The notes under the pieces were generated by a model. The model saw only the letters and a program-made list of their open reading frames with translations, did no database searches and was not told where the DNA came from. A stretch of DNA of 47,307 bases from an uncultured Eubacteriales bacterium (lineage in GTDB: Bacteria > Bacillota > Clostridia > Oscillospirales > Oscillospiraceae). Positions within the stretch are counted from its first letter, which is position 1, and every line of letters begins with the position of its first letter. The DNA lies in NCBI GenBank assembly GCA_900546515.1, contig URDG01000022.1, forward strand, positions 1 through 47,307, read 5' to 3'. A program made the position numbers and the translations under genes. Positions 32,166 to 39,528 of this stretch are shown here, piece after piece.

Positions 32166-33993
32166 CGCAGCGTCCTCCGTGCAGCAGCTTTGCAGCGCCG
32201 CAGGCAGAGCACTGCTTGCGGCAGTCCGGCGACAGCTCGGACTTATAGCACATCTCCCGCTCGTGCAGGAAGTGCTTCTTCGTCACGCCGACATCTATCA
32301 TGTCCCACGGCAGCAGCTCGTCCGTGCTGCGCTCACGTCCGGCATAGAAATCAGGATCGATGCCGCACTTTTCAAATGCACGCATCCAGCGGTCAAAAGA
32401 GAAGTATTCCGCCCATGCATCCAGACGGCCGCCGTCGCGCCACACGGTCTCTATCGCGTCCGCGACTTTTCTGTCGCCTCTGGACAGCACCGCCTCGATA
32501 AGGCTCGTCTCCGCGTCATGCCAGTTATATTCCACGCCTCTTGCCGTGATGCTCGAACGCAGGAGATTCACGCGGCGGAGATATTCCTCTATACTTATCT
32601 GCGCCTCCCACTGGAACGGGCTGTGCGGCTTTGGAATGAAGCACGAGGTTGAGATAGTGATTCTGACTCCGCGGCTCTTGTTTTTTGCGTTCTCGCGCCA
32701 GCAGTGCAGCACCTTGTTTGCCATTTCCGCAATGCCGAGTATATCCTCGTCCGTCTCCGTAGGCAGGCCGAGCATATAATAAAGCTTCACTCCGTTCCAC
32801 CCGCCTGCAAAGGCGATGGAGCAGGTATGCAGAAGGTCATCCTCCGTAACGTTCTTGTTTATCGCGTCGCGCAGGCGCTGGCTCCCGCCTTCGACCGCGA
32901 ATGTAAGCCCGCTCTTTCTCACCTTCTGGAGCCGCTGCATGATCTCCATGGAGAAATTATCCGCCCTGAGCGAAGGCAGCGACACGCCGATGCTGCGCGG
33001 CTCGCAGTATTCGAGCAGCCCGTCCAGAAGCTGAGGCAGCTGGCGGTAGTCGCTCGTGCTGAGAGAGAGGAGCGTAACATCCTCATAGCCGGTATTTTTG
33101 AGCGTCTCTATCCCCTGCTTTACCAGCGTCTCATATTTCTTCGCGCGTATCGGCCTGTAGATATGTCCCGCCTGACAGAACCGGCAGCCGCGCACACAGC
33201 CGCGGAAAAGCTCAAGGCTCACCCTGTCATGCACGACCTCGGTCGACGGCACGATAGGCTTCGTCGGATATGGAACGGAATCAAAATCACGCACCACGCG
33301 TTTTTCGACTCTCTCCGGCGCGCCCTCCATTGCCGTAATGCTCTTTACGGTCCCATCAGAATTATAAGCTATATCATAGAGCGACGGGACATAAATACCG
33401 CTTATTCCGGCAGCGTGCACAAGAAAATCATGCTTTGTCCAGCCTTCAAGCTTCGCCTGCCGCAGCAGCGTCAGCAGCTCGTTGTTGATCTCCTCGCCCT
33501 CGCCTATTATGAAAAGATCGATAAACGGCGACATCGGCTCCGCGTTGACCGACGACGAACCGCCGGCTATCACCAGCGGCAGCAGGCCGGGTCTGTCCGC
33601 GCTGCGCACCGGCAGGCCGCTCATATCAAGCATATCGAGCACGGTGGTAAACGCCATCTCATAGCCGATTGAAAACGCAACGACGTCAAATTCGCCCACG
33701 CTGTCCCCGCTCTCGAGCGCGTACAGCGGCAGGCCGATATTCTTCATCTCATCATACATGTCGCCCCACGGGGCGTACACGCGCTCACACCACACAAAAT
33801 CAAGCTGATTCATGGTGTGGTAAAGTATGCTCATGCCGAGATTGGACATGCCGATCTCATAAGTGTCCGGGAAACAGAAGGCCATGCGTATGTCGACCTT
33901 GCTCTTATCCTTGATTATCTGATTATATTCGCCGCCCGTGTACCTTGCGGGCTTCTGCACGCGGGGCAGTATACGCTCCAGACGTTTATCCAT
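32158..33993 (-). CDS. B12-binding-domain radical SAM protein (TIGR03960 family)
   Basis: A 611-residue protein. Its N-terminal part resembles a B12-binding fold (AFCFPDTYEIGMSNLGM, FVWCERVYAPWGDMYDEM) but no DxHxxG base-off motif is obvious. The radical SAM core follows with RGCVRGCRFCQAG (CxxxCxxC, about residues 266-273), then LLSLSTSDYRQL and FAVEGGSQRLRDAINK. The tail contains CYKSELSPDCRKQCSACGA, a second Cys cluster. Family members cleave SAM to make a radical; the substrate of this conserved Clostridia family is not established. The start has GGAG before it. Confidence 0.87.
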   Translation of the reverse strand: MDKRLERILPRVQKPARYTGGEYNQIIKDKSKVDIRMAFCFPDTYEIGMSNLGMSILYHTMNQLDFVWCERVYAPWGDMYDEMKNIGLPLYALESGDSVGEFDVVAFSIGYEMAFTTVLDMLDMSGLPVRSADRPGLLPLVIAGGSSSVNAEPMSPFIDLFIIGEGEEINNELLTLLRQAKLEGWTKHDFLVHAAGISGIYVPSLYDIAYNSDGTVKSITAMEGAPERVEKRVVRDFDSVPYPTKPIVPSTEVVHDRVSLELFRGCVRGCRFCQAGHIYRPIRAKKYETLVKQGIETLKNTGYEDVTLLSLSTSDYRQLPQLLDGLLEYCEPRSIGVSLPSLRADNFSMEIMQRLQKVRKSGLTFAVEGGSQRLRDAINKNVTEDDLLHTCSIAFAGGWNGVKLYYMLGLPTETDEDILGIAEMANKVLHCWRENAKNKSRGVRITISTSCFIPKPHSPFQWEAQISIEEYLRRVNLLRSSITARGVEYNWHDAETSLIEAVLSRGDRKVADAIETVWRDGGRLDAWAEYFSFDRWMRAFEKCGIDPDFYAGRERSTDELLPWDMIDVGVTKKHFLHEREMCYKSELSPDCRKQCSACGAAKLLHGGRCDG

Positions 33994-34032
33994 TTTTGTC
34001 TCCGTTTAATTTATAGCATTAACTAATATAGT

Positions 34033-34677
34033 TTACATGACTTTTATCTTTTTTTCAATACTCAGCTGCGGATCCGGGGATAAAATCAGCCATACCGCTG
34101 CCGCAGCGAGCCCAAACCCATACCCGCGAAGCAGGATGTGCACTCCAAAGGCCAGCATCGCAAAGCTTACGGCATAGCCGGTGCATACAGTGAAGCGCCG
34201 CCCTTTTATGCCGCCAAGCAATGCGGAGGCGGCGCAGCACATTATTCGCCCGCCGTCCAGCGGCAGCACCGGCAAAAGGTTGAAAAGCGACAGCAGCAGG
34301 CTTATCCCCGCGGTGAGTCCAAACCATCCGGCCGCTGTAATATTTGAAAGCGCCGAAAACGCGAACGCGCACACAAGCCCCGCCGCCGGGCCTGCCAGCG
34401 CCGCCGCCGCATGACCAAGGCGCGTGGTCTCGCCCGTATAATCTATGCAGAAGCCCTGCGCCTCCGCCCTTATGCCTTTTATCCTCAGTCCGAGCAGCCT
34501 CAGACAGATAAGATGGCCAAGCTCATGCACAGCCGCCGCTGCCGCAAGCGCAGTGATCGTCCGTATATCCAGAAAATACAGCGCCGCGGCAAACGCAGCT
34601 ACAGTGAGCGGGTCAGGGTCGAGCAGAGCGGAATATTCATTATGTAAACCTCCACGTTTGAAACCGTTATATTTCAT
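34033..34677 (-). CDS. M50 site-2 membrane protease (SpoIVFB-like)
   Basis: A 214-residue polytopic membrane protein with AVHELGHLI (HExxH zinc motif, second His replaced in the usual HELGH form) and, near residue 135, NLLPVLPLDGGRIM, whose Asp is the third ligand. This is the intramembrane protease family of SpoIVFB, which cleaves pro-sigma-K in sporulation. The short gene just upstream may encode its regulator. The start is uncertain: the ATG at 34677 has no ribosome site, whereas a strong GGAGG (34648-34653) precedes an ATG at 34640 that is in a different frame and stops after 13 codons. The conserved part begins about residue 18, so either the upstream ATG is used or one base is missing or added here. 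Confidence 0.75.
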   Translation of the reverse strand: MKYNGFKRGGLHNEYSALLDPDPLTVAAFAAALYFLDIRTITALAAAAAVHELGHLICLRLLGLRIKGIRAEAQGFCIDYTGETTRLGHAAAALAGPAAGLVCAFAFSALSNITAAGWFGLTAGISLLLSLFNLLPVLPLDGGRIMCCAASALLGGIKGRRFTVCTGYAVSFAMLAFGVHILLRGYGFGLAAAAVWLILSPDPQLSIEKKIKVM

Positions 34678-34683
34678 CAGGCA

Positions 34684-34935
34684 TTATTTCACGTTTCCGG
34701 CAGGGTAAAGCTCCCCGCCACACGCAGAATCAAAGGCGTATGCTATCGCATTATAAAGGCCCTCGTCAGTCAGCTCGCTGCCCATGGTTTCTATTATCTG
34801 TACCGGACTTTCGCCGGTCCATGCGGCAGCAAGCCTCAGGCGCAGTTCTCTGTGCAGCCCCGGAAAAAGGAGCTTTATCAGAACCGCCGAAAGCATTATC
34901 ATAAGGAGAATAATATAAGAATATCCCCGGCGCAC
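34684..34935 (-). CDS. Short single-helix membrane protein, possible SpoIVFA-like remnant
   Basis: An 83-residue protein with one transmembrane segment (SYIILLMIMLSAVLIKLLF) followed by an extracytoplasmic tail with GESPVQIIETMGSELTDEG. It precedes the M50 protease by six bases, the place of spoIVFA, which inhibits SpoIVFB in Bacillus. The M23 peptidase domain of SpoIVFA is absent, so it may be a reduced form or an unrelated partner. A GTG at 34935 with GGAGGTG five bases before it is a better start than the ATG at 34971, because in that reading the ribosome site would lie within the gene. Confidence 0.6.
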   Translation of the reverse strand: MRRGYSYIILLMIMLSAVLIKLLFPGLHRELRLRLAAAWTGESPVQIIETMGSELTDEGLYNAIAYAFDSACGGELYPAGNVK

Positions 34936-34999
34936 ATCGTCACCTCCCTGTCTGAATATAATATTTTTCATTTTTGCCCCATATGCGAAGAGTTTTTAC

Positions 35000-35028
35000 T
35001 TGACATTTTCGTCTCATGTAATTATAAT
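35000..35028 (+). promoter_or_regulatory. Perfect consensus promoter of tRNA-Pro
   Basis: TTGACA (35000-35005), a 17-nt spacer and TATAAT (35023-35028), 27 nt before the mature tRNA. Confidence 0.9.
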
Positions 35029-35055
35029 AAAAAAGCTTTTGAAATAAAGTTGCAT

Positions 35056-35131
35056 CGGGGCGTAGCGCAGATGGTAGCGCGCATGGTTCGGGACCATGAG
35101 GCCGGGAGTTCAAATCTCCCCGCTCCGACCA
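35056..35131 (+). tRNA. tRNA-Pro (anticodon CGG)
   Basis: A 76-nt cloverleaf. Acceptor CGGGGCG pairs with CGCTCCG, the anticodon stem CATGG/CCATG encloses TTCGGGA (anticodon CGG), and the T arm is GGGAG-TTCAAAT-CTCCC. The 3' CCA is encoded. A terminator follows within four bases. Confidence 0.95.
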
Positions 35132-35134
35132 TTA

Positions 35135-35170
35135 CCGCCGCAGACTTATATGGTTTGCGGCGGCTTTTTT
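35135..35170 (+). terminator. Terminator of tRNA-Pro
   Basis: CCGCCGCA and TGCGGCGG pair, followed by six T residues. Confidence 0.88.
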
Positions 35171-35237
35171 ATGCTTTTTTCAAAAAAGTCATCTCCCGTT
35201 CGCCGTACAGCCCCCATTCTCGCGCGGATATGCGGAT

Positions 35238-35276
35238 AAAAAGTACCGGCGCCGCGGACACGGCGCCGGTACTTTT
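35238..35276. terminator. Bidirectional terminator after obgE
   Basis: AGTACCGGCGCCG and CGGCGCCGGTACT form a perfect 13-bp stem with a six-base loop, flanked by A and T runs. It is 9 nt past the obgE stop. Confidence 0.88.
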
Positions 35277-35284
35277 ATCGGTTA

Positions 35285-36568
35285 TCAGTCTTTATATTCA
35301 AACATCAGGTCATACATGCTGACGGTATCCCCGTCGCGGACGCCCATCTTCTCCATGCGCTCATACACGCCCGACTCGCGCATCACGCGGTCAAAGTACA
35401 TGCGGCTTTCGTAATCGTCAAAATTGATGGTTGCGACAAGGCGCTGCAGCCACGGCCCCTCGACAATCCACATATCGTCAAAGTGCTGGATGTCAAGTTC
35501 CTCAGACGTATCAATGACCGGTGCAGGCGGAACATAGTCGGCCTCGAAGCTTATCACGGGAGGCAGTGAGGTAAGCTTATGCGCGCACTCCTTGACGAGC
35601 TCACGCGTGCCCTCATGCGTGACGGCGCTCATCTGGAAGAACTCATAACCAAGCTCCTCAACATGCGCACGCAGGCGCTCGATATTATCGCTGCCCTCTT
35701 CGATAAGGTCGCACTTGTTCGCCGCGACGATCTGCGGGCGCAATGCAAGCTCAGGACTATACTCCCTTAATTCCGCATTGATGGTATCGAAATCCTCGAC
35801 AGGATCGCGCCCCTCGGAGCCGGAGACGTCCACAAGATGCACAAGCAACCGGCAGCGGTCGATATGCCGCAGGAAGTCATGCCCAAGCCCTGCGCCCTCG
35901 GATGCGCCTTCGATTATGCCGGGTATGTCCGCCATAACAAAGGATACGCCCTCATCGACGTAGACAACGCCCAGATTCGGGAAGAGCGTCGTGAAATGAT
36001 AGTTTGCTATCTTGGGATGCGCCTTGCTGACGACGGACAGAAACGTCGACTTGCCGACGTTCGGAAAGCCGACAAGGCCAACATCGGCCAGCAGCTTGAG
36101 CTCGAGAGTGATGTCATGGCTCTCGCCGGGAAGGCCGGGCTTTGAAAAACGCGGGACCTGCCTTGTCGGCGTGGCAAAGTGCATATTGCCCCAGCCGCCG
36201 CGGCCGCCCTTTGCAGCGACCCAGTTTTCACCGGTAGACATATCATGCATTATTGCGCCGGTCTCGGTGTCGCGCACTATGGTGCCGCGCGGGACCTTGA
36301 TATAGAGCGTCTCACCGTCCTTGCCATAGCAGCGCTTGCCCTGTCCGTTTGCGCCGTTGTCGGCAGTATATTTGCGTTTATAGCGGAAGTCCATCAAGGT
36401 GGACATATTGTCGTCGACAACAAAAACGACATTTCCGCCGCGGCCGCCGTCGCCGCCGTCGGGACCGCCGGCCGCAACGTATTTTTCCCTGTGGAACGCG
36501 ACCGCGCCGTCACCGCCTTTGCCGGCGTGTATACTTATTCTGGCTTTGTCAACAAATGCAGATGCCAT
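35285..36568 (-). CDS. obgE: GTPase Obg (ribosome assembly)
   Basis: A 427-residue GTPase with three domains. The Obg domain (about 1-158) is glycine-rich and contains AGKGGDGAVAFHREKYVAAGGPDGGDGGRG. The G domain has GFPNVGKST (about 165-173), DIPGIIEGASEGAGLG and ANKCDL, and the last 80 residues form the OCT domain with VEGPWLQRLV. Obg acts late in 50S assembly and links it to the stress and sporulation response. The start at 36568 has AGGAGG seven bases before it. It follows rplU and rpmA, the standard order, but a hairpin terminator lies between rpmA and obgE. Confidence 0.96.
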   Translation of the reverse strand: MASAFVDKARISIHAGKGGDGAVAFHREKYVAAGGPDGGDGGRGGNVVFVVDDNMSTLMDFRYKRKYTADNGANGQGKRCYGKDGETLYIKVPRGTIVRDTETGAIMHDMSTGENWVAAKGGRGGWGNMHFATPTRQVPRFSKPGLPGESHDITLELKLLADVGLVGFPNVGKSTFLSVVSKAHPKIANYHFTTLFPNLGVVYVDEGVSFVMADIPGIIEGASEGAGLGHDFLRHIDRCRLLVHLVDVSGSEGRDPVEDFDTINAELREYSPELALRPQIVAANKCDLIEEGSDNIERLRAHVEELGYEFFQMSAVTHEGTRELVKECAHKLTSLPPVISFEADYVPPAPVIDTSEELDIQHFDDMWIVEGPWLQRLVATINFDDYESRMYFDRVMRESGVYERMEKMGVRDGDTVSMYDLMFEYKD

Positions 36569-36595
36569 GCCGTTACCTCCTGTGTGCCTGATATA

Positions 36596-36622
36596 AGAAA
36601 AGGCCGGACATGTGTCCGGCCT
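36596..36622 (-). terminator. Terminator/attenuator between rpmA and obgE
   Basis: AGGCCGGACA and TGTCCGGCCT form a perfect 10-bp stem with a two-base centre, followed on the minus strand by TTTCT. It may reduce obgE transcription relative to the ribosomal proteins. Confidence 0.75.
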
Positions 36623-36633
36623 ATAAGTCACAT

Positions 36634-36897
36634 TTACTGAGCGATTTCTTCGTAAACAGAGACCTTCTTGCGGTCCTTGCCAAAGCGCTCGAACTTCACC
36701 TTGCCGTCTACGAGAGCGAACAGAGTGTCGTCCTTACCCTTACCAACATTGGTACCCGGGTGGATCTTAGTTCCGCGCTGTCTGACAAGGATGTTGCCGG
36801 CCAGAACAAACTGTCCGTCGGCTCTCTTGGCGCCAAGACGCTTTGACTCACTGTCGCGGCCGTTCTTGGTAGAACCCATACCTTTTTTATGTGCCAT
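36634..36897 (-). CDS. rpmA: 50S ribosomal protein L27
   Basis: An 87-residue L27: KGMGSTKNGRDSESKRLG, FVLAGNILVRQRGTKIHPG and VGKGKDDTLFALVDG. L27 reaches the peptidyl transferase centre. The N-terminus is MAHKKG, without the short extension ending in FF that the protease Prp cleaves in many Firmicutes. Consistent with this, no Prp (YsxB-type) gene lies between rplU and rpmA; only 41 nt separate the two. The start has GGAGG. Confidence 0.96.
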   Translation of the reverse strand: MAHKKGMGSTKNGRDSESKRLGAKRADGQFVLAGNILVRQRGTKIHPGTNVGKGKDDTLFALVDGKVKFERFGKDRKKVSVYEEIAQ

Positions 36898-36938
36898 TCA
36901 GGTTTCTCCTCCTTCAGTCAATATCAGTTGCGGAATAA

Positions 36939-37253
36939 TTAAGCGTTGATGGTCTCGATCTGGACCTTAGTATAGGGCTGTCTGTGGCCCTGGGTCCTGC
37001 GATAGCCCTTTTTGGGCTTCATCTTGTAGACACGGATCTTAGCGCTCTTGCCGTTCTTGACAACGTTTGCAGACACGGATGCGCCTTCGATGTAAGGTGC
37101 GCCGAAGTTTGCGGTCTCGCCGTCGATAACAGCCAGAACCTGGTCGAACTTGACAGCTTCGCCTGCTGCAGCGTCCATCTTCTCAACGAAGATAACGTCG
37201 CCCTCAGCAACACGGTACTGCTTGCCGCCGGTCACGATGATAGCATGCTTCAT
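36939..37253 (-). CDS. rplU: 50S ribosomal protein L21
   Basis: A 104-residue L21 with IIVTGGKQYRVAEGDVIFVEK, a central VSANVVKNGKSAKIRVYKMK and the C-terminal KGYRRTQGHRQPYTKVQI signature. It binds 23S rRNA near L20. The ATG at 37253 has GGAGG eight bases before it; the in-frame ATG at 37259 is too close to it. It is the first gene of rplU-rpmA-obgE, with its own promoter and leader. Confidence 0.96.
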   Translation of the reverse strand: MKHAIIVTGGKQYRVAEGDVIFVEKMDAAAGEAVKFDQVLAVIDGETANFGAPYIEGASVSANVVKNGKSAKIRVYKMKPKKGYRRTQGHRQPYTKVQIETINA

Positions 37254-37264
37254 GAACATATCCT

Positions 37265-37330
37265 CCCTCTTTACAGGTCTCGCTCTTAGGGCGGAGGCAA
37301 AGCCCCGCTTTCTGCCCCTTCAATGCGGCC
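37265..37330 (-). promoter_or_regulatory. 5' leader of rplU, probable L21 leader
   Basis: About 80 nt lie between promoter and gene, with a stretch AGGGGCAGAAAGCGGGGCTT and a CCGCCCT complement that can form alternative hairpins. A leader controlling rplU is described in Firmicutes; the match is judged by position and GC-rich structure only. Confidence 0.45.
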
Positions 37331-37335
37331 TTGAT

Positions 37336-37364
37336 AGGATAACATGTCCGCGCTCCATTGTCAA
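37336..37364 (-). promoter_or_regulatory. Promoter of rplU-rpmA-obgE
   Basis: On the minus strand, TTGACA (37359-37364), a 17-nt spacer and TATCCT (37336-37341). Confidence 0.82.
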
Positions 37365-37409
37365 GAATTTTCCGAAAAAACTTATGACATCAGCTCATTT
37401 TTCCGGCGT

Positions 37410-38723
37410 TCAGCCTACTGCCTCAATGTTGTCCCCGGTCAGAATATAGCTGCCGTCCTCACCGCTCTGCGTGAGAAGCAGTCTATGGCTCTCACCGTTT
37501 TCGTCGCTGTAGCTGACCATAAGATCAGGCATGCCGTCGGGTATCACCGTATCCAGCTGAAGTATGCAGTCGTTCATATAGCTGCACGCCCAGAGCTGCG
37601 CGGTCTCATAGAATCTGTCGGAATAGTCGACTCTGGAAAGGCGCACATCATATACCGTGCCAACCGCTTCAAGACAGAGCGCTTCTCCGTTTTCGTCCAC
37701 TATCACCTTGTCGATGATCTCGATCGAGCCGTCGGCTACATCGCTCTGCTCCTTCAGCTCAAGGCTGCCCTCTCCGCTGCGCTCAGGCTGGAGCCACTTA
37801 TCATCTATCTGTCCCTTCAGGTCGCTGTACGGGATCCTGAATTCCACGATGCCTGCCGCATACGGCGCGATCTCATATACATCCGAGAAAATGACCATTC
37901 CATCCCCGTCGAAATACCATGACCCATCGCGCAGGAGCGCGGCAAACGCCGTTTTGTAATCAGAAGATAAGCTTTGCAGATATTCGTCCGATATGCGTTC
38001 GGAGTAGTAGCCGTCCTTATCTTCCTCGAAGAGCCTGCACATATAGCCGAGCAGGAACTCCGAGAGCTTTTCATAGTCACCGGAAAGCATTTCAAGCGTG
38101 ACATATTCTCCGGTCTCCGTGTCAAAGTTATAGCCGCGGTCAACATAGTTGCCGTGCGCGCCGCCGGTATACACATAGGTGTTGCAGAGCAGACTCAGCA
38201 GGCGGCTGTCTATTCTTTTGACCTCCGCGCTGCGCGAAGAGGCAAACTCCATGGGCATATCCGTTATGCCGTTTTCAACGGCGTAGCTGTAATTATCCGT
38301 CGCCATTTCAAGCATGCCGTTCACGCCATCGGACTGCCCCATACCATAGTCGTTGCCGGTATAGTAGGTCTCGTCAAGCGTGGCGATATACTCGTTTATC
38401 TTGCCTGACGCCTCGTCGCGCCCCTCGATATAAACCTCGGGCGTTTCATATGAAAACGTCAGAATAAGCGTTTCGCCGTTCTGCGGGTCGTAGTGCTGCT
38501 CGGAGTGCGAAGTGATGCTGACGATAACATGCTCCGGCAGCTTTGACTCCGGCTCGCTCACGATCTCCGTCGCTTCCGGTACCGGGGTCGCCTCGGGGCT
38601 CGCCTGCGCATCCGCATCGGGGAGCGGCGGCAGCTCAACATTTTTCAGATTATCCAGCCCGCCGCAGGCGCAGAGGGAAAGAGCCAGCGCCGCAGCAAGC
38701 AGTATTGCGGTAAATTTTCTCAT
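37410..38723 (-). CDS. Lipoprotein with DUF3298/RsiV-like domain
   Basis: A 437-residue lipoprotein: MRKFTAILLAAALALSLC with a lipobox LCAC near residue 18-20, then a Pro/Glu/Ala linker to about residue 60. The middle contains an NDYGMGQSDG segment, the YTGGAHGNYVDRGYNFDTETG signature and an EFRIPYSDLKG segment, which are those of DUF4163/DUF3298 proteins such as RsiV, an anti-sigma factor that binds lysozyme. This copy lacks the cytosolic anti-sigma part and has a further C-terminal domain (about 320-437). It is a surface protein; a role in sensing or binding peptidoglycan fragments or lysozyme is possible but not shown. Confidence 0.7.
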   Translation of the reverse strand: MRKFTAILLAAALALSLCACGGLDNLKNVELPPLPDADAQASPEATPVPEATEIVSEPESKLPEHVIVSITSHSEQHYDPQNGETLILTFSYETPEVYIEGRDEASGKINEYIATLDETYYTGNDYGMGQSDGVNGMLEMATDNYSYAVENGITDMPMEFASSRSAEVKRIDSRLLSLLCNTYVYTGGAHGNYVDRGYNFDTETGEYVTLEMLSGDYEKLSEFLLGYMCRLFEEDKDGYYSERISDEYLQSLSSDYKTAFAALLRDGSWYFDGDGMVIFSDVYEIAPYAAGIVEFRIPYSDLKGQIDDKWLQPERSGEGSLELKEQSDVADGSIEIIDKVIVDENGEALCLEAVGTVYDVRLSRVDYSDRFYETAQLWACSYMNDCILQLDTVIPDGMPDLMVSYSDENGESHRLLLTQSGEDGSYILTGDNIEAVG

Positions 38724-38804
38724 TTAGTTCTCCATTCTGCCGCTTTTGCGGCATATCAGCGGTTACATGTATTCAGACGTGTTTCAGCTGAAATTGTTCC
38801 TCCG

Positions 38805-39317
38805 TCATATTTCATCATACGGCACGGCGCTTGCCAACGCCACGTTCGTATAGCGTCCGTCGTCCGTGATCTCCCTGATGACCTCAATTTCCGGCGGAAA
38901 GCTGAGCGTCTGCGCCTCGTCCGTGAGTTCGATCTCCACTATGGCTCTGTCTGTCCAGAACGGGAATATATCTATTTCAAAAAGCCTGCCGCCGTACTCG
39001 AGGCACCAGCGCCGCTTCTCAATGCAGCGAAGCGAAGGATCGGCGTTCTTCAGCAGCTCGCCGTATTCCTCCCCGGATATTTCCCGCTCCTGCTCGATCC
39101 GGCGCACGCCGCTGATACGGTGCTTCACCGTGTGCGTATAGCTGTATTCCCCGTCCCTGCCGCGTTTTCTCACACGGTCCGTATCGCCCGACTCCGAAGT
39201 CAGATATACCTGAGTGATGTCGGTCGCCGCCGCATGCGCGCTCAGATACTCAAGATCCGGAAAGCGGATCAGGAAGCGGCGCTCTATCTCGTAATGCGTC
39301 TCGTTTTCGTAATGCAT
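38805..39317 (-). CDS. CYTH-domain triphosphate-tunnel protein
   Basis: A 170-residue protein that opens with HYEIERRFLIRFPDL, containing the EIERRFL (ExExK-like) start of CYTH proteins. Basic and acidic strands follow: TDRVRKRGRDGEYSYTHTVKH, RIEQEREISGEEYG, EKRRWCLEYGGRLFEIDIF and AIVEIELTDEAQ. These form an antiparallel tunnel that binds triphosphates with a metal ion. Members hydrolyse tripolyphosphate or thiamine triphosphate or make cAMP; which applies here is not clear. It is transcribed alone, convergent with no gene, and divergent from flavoprotein module 2. Confidence 0.8.
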   Translation of the reverse strand: MHYENETHYEIERRFLIRFPDLEYLSAHAAATDITQVYLTSESGDTDRVRKRGRDGEYSYTHTVKHRISGVRRIEQEREISGEEYGELLKNADPSLRCIEKRRWCLEYGGRLFEIDIFPFWTDRAIVEIELTDEAQTLSFPPEIEVIREITDDGRYTNVALASAVPYDEI

Positions 39318-39450
39318 AGCACATGCTCCTTCTTATTGTAAAACTCGTAAATTCTGTCTGATTATAATACCTGGCCATGCAAAAAGCAAGCTCGGCGCCG
39401 TCTCCTCCCTCCGAGCAAAAAAGATAATGCGCACTACACGTTTATCCGGC

Positions 39451-39510
39451 TTTACTACCGCGTTTGTTTGTGGTAAAATAATCACACTTGTGATACGTGG
39501 AAATATCACA
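39451..39510 (+). promoter_or_regulatory. Promoter with TGTGA/TCACA palindromes upstream of module 2
   Basis: TTTACT (39451-39456), a 17-nt spacer and TAAAAT (39474-39479). Immediately downstream is ATCACA-CT-TGTGAT (39481-39494), and TGTGAT pairs with ATCACA over 39489-39510. These CRP/FNR-like half sites cover the start of transcription, so a repressor is likely. Confidence 0.6.
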
Positions 39511-39528
39511 TAAAAATGAGGTGTAGAG

